DNA of 64,000 nt from Splendidivirga corallicola (lineage in GTDB: Bacteria; Bacteroidota; Bacteroidia; Cytophagales; Cyclobacteriaceae). Both the position numbers and the translations under genes were made by a program. Positions 61,611 through 64,000 of the stretch are shown here, in pieces. Below the pieces are notes generated by a model. The model did not search any database. It saw nothing but the letters and a program-made list of their open reading frames with translations, and was not told the DNA's origin. Where the stretch lies: contig JAUJEA010000001.1 in the NCBI GenBank assembly GCA_030442035.1, forward strand, positions 589,559-653,558. Direction: 5' to 3'. Position 1 is the first letter of the stretch. Every line of letters begins with the position of its first letter.

Positions 61611-62267
61611 TCATTCGGATTCGATTTCTGAAACTTCATGTTCCGATAATTTCTTGATCACCTTAGCTGGCACTCCTCCTACAACGGTATAAGGAGGCAC
61701 ATCTTTTACCACTACAGAACCAGCGGCAACAACCGCCCCTTCGCCAATCCTTACTCCTTTAAGCACGGTTGTCCTAAGAGCCAGCCAGGCATTATCTTCA
61801 ATAATGATTGGCTTGGAATCCCCATCCGAAAAATGATCATCCACATCATGATAATCTCCATCCATCACGACAGAATATGGAGCGATATTGACATTATTTC
61901 CAATGACCACTTCAGTGCTGGCCGACAAATGAGCTCCAATGATGCGTGAGTTCTCCCCGATCGTGAGCCTTGCTCCTTTTTCAACGAAGATCTTTACTCT
62001 GTTAACATGCGACCAGAATCTCACTTGGTCTTTCACAAACATTTGCCCCCTGTTTTTTACAAGAGGGCGGCCGTTAGCTGATACATATTTACCCAGTGTA
62101 GTGCTCTTCCTTAGATAGTACCTGGCTATGACAATTCTCCAAATTCCTATGATGGTCTTTTGGAATAATTCCAGGTAAACACGCAGCCCGGAAGCTCCGT
62201 GATTATCTCTTTTAATCTCTTCCAGCTTATTGCCAATTCTTTTCCTGATAATGCTAATCGCTGCCAT
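61611..62267 (-). CDS. hexapeptide-repeat acyltransferase (LbetaH type, 218 aa)
   Basis: After a basic N-terminal helix ([20 protein letters not shown]), a left-handed beta-helix of hexapeptide repeats runs from about 80 to 205. It ends in the very typical [20 protein letters not shown] and [13 protein letters not shown] of sugar O- or N-acetyltransferases. The catalytic His is likely in the YHDVDDH loop. It is between two glycosyltransferase genes and probably acetylates a sugar or a lipid-linked intermediate in the cytoplasm. Confidence 0.92.
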   Translation of the reverse strand: MAAISIIRKRIGNKLEEIKRDNHGASGLRVYLELFQKTIIGIWRIVIARYYLRKSTTLGKYVSANGRPLVKNRGQMFVKDQVRFWSHVNRVKIFVEKGARLTIGENSRIIGAHLSASTEVVIGNNVNIAPYSVVMDGDYHDVDDHFSDGDSKPIIIEDNAWLALRTTVLKGVRIGEGAVVAAGSVVVKDVPPYTVVGGVPAKVIKKLSEHEVSEIESE

Positions 62268-62277
62268 AACACTAATT

Positions 62278-63249
62278 TTATATCTTTTGAAGCCTATGCT
62301 GATAGGCTCCTGTTATATCAAATCCGTTTAAAGTATTTTTTATCAACCTGGGATTTTGTTTTACGTTGTCATGCCCAATGTTCCAGAAAACGCCTTTTAG
62401 AAAGGTCTGCAACAACTTGAACTCAAACTTGATCAGATGCTTCAAAGTATTTTTTGGGATGGTCAGAAAAATGAAGAACAGAATACTAAGCAAACGCACC
62501 AATCCCTTTGAATTTCTGCGCATAAAGATCAATCTGTTCCTGGCCATGTAATACGATTTCAATGGTGAGTTTTTACCAACAGACATGGATTCTTTATGAT
62601 AAATCGTGGCATTGGCTACATACATCACCTTGTAACCAGCTCTTTTGATCATTTCGCACCAGTCATGCTCTTCATAGTAGAGAAAGAAAATGTCCGGCAT
62701 TAAGCCCACTTCTTCAATTACTTTTAAAGGAACCATCATAGCAGCTCCGTGTCCCAGGGCGGTTTCCGTTGATGTATCAAATTGTCCCATGTCCTTTTCA
62801 CCCCTTCCGCTTTTCTTACCTCGGCCTGTCAATGGGTTTATGCCACCCTCTCCTGCATACTGTATGATATTATCAGTACCATGATAAATAATCTTTGGGG
62901 ATGCCATACCGAGGTTAGCATTATTCTCAAAAGCTTCTACAAGAGGTTCCAAAAATCCCGGATCTACCTCAGTGTCGTTGTTCAGAAAGAAAATATACTT
63001 TCCCTTTGCTTCTTTTACTCCTTCATTATTACCTCCTGCAAAACCCAGGTTTTGCTCGCACTTTATTAAATGAATATCAGGATTTGCCTCTTTAATTTTA
63101 TCCGGTTCATCCGAAGGTGAAGCATTGTCCACAATGATGATCTCAATATTCCGATAGGCACATTGTTTTATTGAATCGATCATCTGACATGTCAGGCCCG
63201 ATTGATTATAATTAACGGAAATAATTGAAACCAATGGTTGATTTTTCAT
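62278..63249 (-). CDS. glycosyltransferase family 2 (rhamnosyltransferase-like, 323 aa)
   Basis: A GT-A enzyme: [68 protein letters not shown] (DxD in NNDTE), [19 protein letters not shown] and [12 protein letters not shown]. The NNDT and YEEHDWC blocks resemble WbbL-type rhamnosyltransferases. The longer frame to 63288 begins with GTG and adds an unlikely MQKENAQGRKNI-type extension, so I prefer ATG 63249. It follows the polymerase-type gene within 42 bp. Confidence 0.9.
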   Translation of the reverse strand: MKNQPLVSIISVNYNQSGLTCQMIDSIKQCAYRNIEIIIVDNASPSDEPDKIKEANPDIHLIKCEQNLGFAGGNNEGVKEAKGKYIFFLNNDTEVDPGFLEPLVEAFENNANLGMASPKIIYHGTDNIIQYAGEGGINPLTGRGKKSGRGEKDMGQFDTSTETALGHGAAMMVPLKVIEEVGLMPDIFFLYYEEHDWCEMIKRAGYKVMYVANATIYHKESMSVGKNSPLKSYYMARNRLIFMRRNSKGLVRLLSILFFIFLTIPKNTLKHLIKFEFKLLQTFLKGVFWNIGHDNVKQNPRLIKNTLNGFDITGAYQHRLQKI

Positions 63250-63290
63250 AGCTATATTTTTTCTGCCCTGAGCATTTTCTTTCTGCACAT

Positions 63291-64000
63291 CTAAGCTTCT
63301 TCTGTTTCCTCTTCCTGCTTGGTTTTCTCAAGCCTCACTTCCTCTTCGATTTCCCATCTGGGTGCCATAAATACAAATACCCAGCTCATGTAGACAATGG
63401 CAGAAGTGGGCATCTGATTCTGTACTTCATTACCATAACTGGCAAATAATATCCCTGCAGACCCTGCTGTGAGCGCCATGAGTTTTTGTTTTAGGACCGG
63501 ATCTCGAATATTCCAAATAATACCGCTGGATTTACCCAGTACATACATTTGAATACCGAACCACAATAGAAAACCAACAATACCATATTCGGCCCACACC
63601 TTAACAAACAGGCTATCAGGTGGTATCTGTGATATGAATTTATGTTCATTGTATTTCACTCCCCAGGTACCTATAGTTCCAACTCCGGTTCCAAACGGAC
63701 GGGAGCTCAAATATTCCTTTAGTATATTTTGGTTCTTTAATCTTTCCTGAAAAGAAGCATCATTTGGATCCAGCGCCGTTCTTAACCTGACTATCTCCGC
63801 ATTTCCACTTCCTATGGAGGTAAATTTCAAAATGAAAAATGCTCCACCGCCAAAGATGGCCCCAATAATCAGGATCTTAATTTCTTTGGTCAAAATGAGA
63901 TATATAAAAACACCGGCAAAAACGACAAAGAGTGCCCCCCTAGTTCCGGAGATTAGCATACCGTAAAGAATAAGCAAGCCAATCCCACCGAATATGATCC
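63291..64000 (-). CDS. O-antigen ligase/polymerase-type membrane protein (5' part outside window)
   Basis: The frame is open to the window's right edge, so the N-terminus is missing. Visible: two or three helices, a periplasmic loop with LRTALDPNDASFQERLKNQN and RPFGTGVGTIGTWG, and WAEYGIVGFLLWFGIQMYVL. Two or three more helices and a charged tail (EEEVRLEKTKQEEETEE) follow. The GTG-type loop with conserved FGTGVG and EYGIVG is that of the Wzy_C/O-antigen ligase family, which polymerise or transfer glycan repeat units at the periplasmic face. It is the first visible gene of the leftward operon. Confidence 0.85.
   Translation of the reverse strand, partial: IIFGGIGLLILYGMLISGTRGALFVVFAGVFIYLILTKEIKILIIGAIFGGGAFFILKFTSIGSGNAEIVRLRTALDPNDASFQERLKNQNILKEYLSSRPFGTGVGTIGTWGVKYNEHKFISQIPPDSLFVKVWAEYGIVGFLLWFGIQMYVLGKSSGIIWNIRDPVLKQKLMALTAGSAGILFASYGNEVQNQMPTSAIVYMSWVFVFMAPRWEIEEEVRLEKTKQEEETEEA

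Noticed and set aside
1-64000. CRISPR arrays, rRNA genes, insertion sequences, prophage genes
   Set aside because: No regularly spaced repeats, no rRNA signature, and no transposase, integrase or phage structural protein was seen.

Overview
The window looks like a chromosome segment of a Bacteroidota member, most likely Cytophagales-like. The clues are a type IX secretion signature (PorP/SprF protein, PorE-like OmpA protein, type B gliding-motility C-terminal domain), LruC-domain lipoproteins, very large MacB/FtsX-type permeases in tandem, weak or absent Shine-Dalgarno sites, and moderately AT-rich DNA. No rRNA, CRISPR array or insertion sequence was found. There is one tRNA.

Region 1 (1-12917): a truncated NtrC-type response regulator reads leftward, divergent from an efflux-type operon of one membrane-fusion adaptor, one ATPase and four paralogous FtsX/MacB permeases of about 800 residues. 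A near-consensus sigma-54 promoter lies between them, which suggests direct control by the regulator. Region 2 (13215-16385): housekeeping genes, including a PhoH-family ATPase, a SAM hydroxide adenosyltransferase-family protein and a small monooxygenase-like protein.

Region 3 (16578-21607): tRNA-Leu(CAA), then an AT-rich accessory stretch. It holds a four-helix-bundle protein, a membrane protein of unknown function, unknown soluble proteins (one apparently frameshifted at an A7 run), a DUF3467-like protein and a MazF/PemK toxin with an unrecognised partner. It ends at a convergent, overlapping SRAP-like gene that has lost all the known catalytic residues. Region 4 (22173-26052): a TPR-like protein, two lipoproteins, an exported GH10-like hydrolase and a soluble histidine kinase.

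Region 5 (26743-41099): a dense signalling block. It has two NarL-type regulators, a receiver/PAS/HisKA_3 kinase, a soluble kinase, a membrane kinase with a LOV-like domain lacking the photoactive cysteine, a translationally coupled FIST-kinase-receiver operon, a hybrid kinase and a degenerate receiver. Two copies of a MITE-like palindromic element lie in and next to this block.

Region 6 (42044-64000, all leftward): a surface-polysaccharide locus running from an O-antigen ligase/polymerase-type protein through several glycosyltransferases, an acetyltransferase and a tiny membrane protein. It continues into LruC lipoprotein, type B CTD protein, PorP/SprF and PorE-like genes, then MBOAT and SGNH O-acylation genes, more sugar enzymes and a second LruC lipoprotein. 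A strong terminator closes it. The arrangement suggests coupled making, decorating and anchoring of surface polymer and secreted protein.
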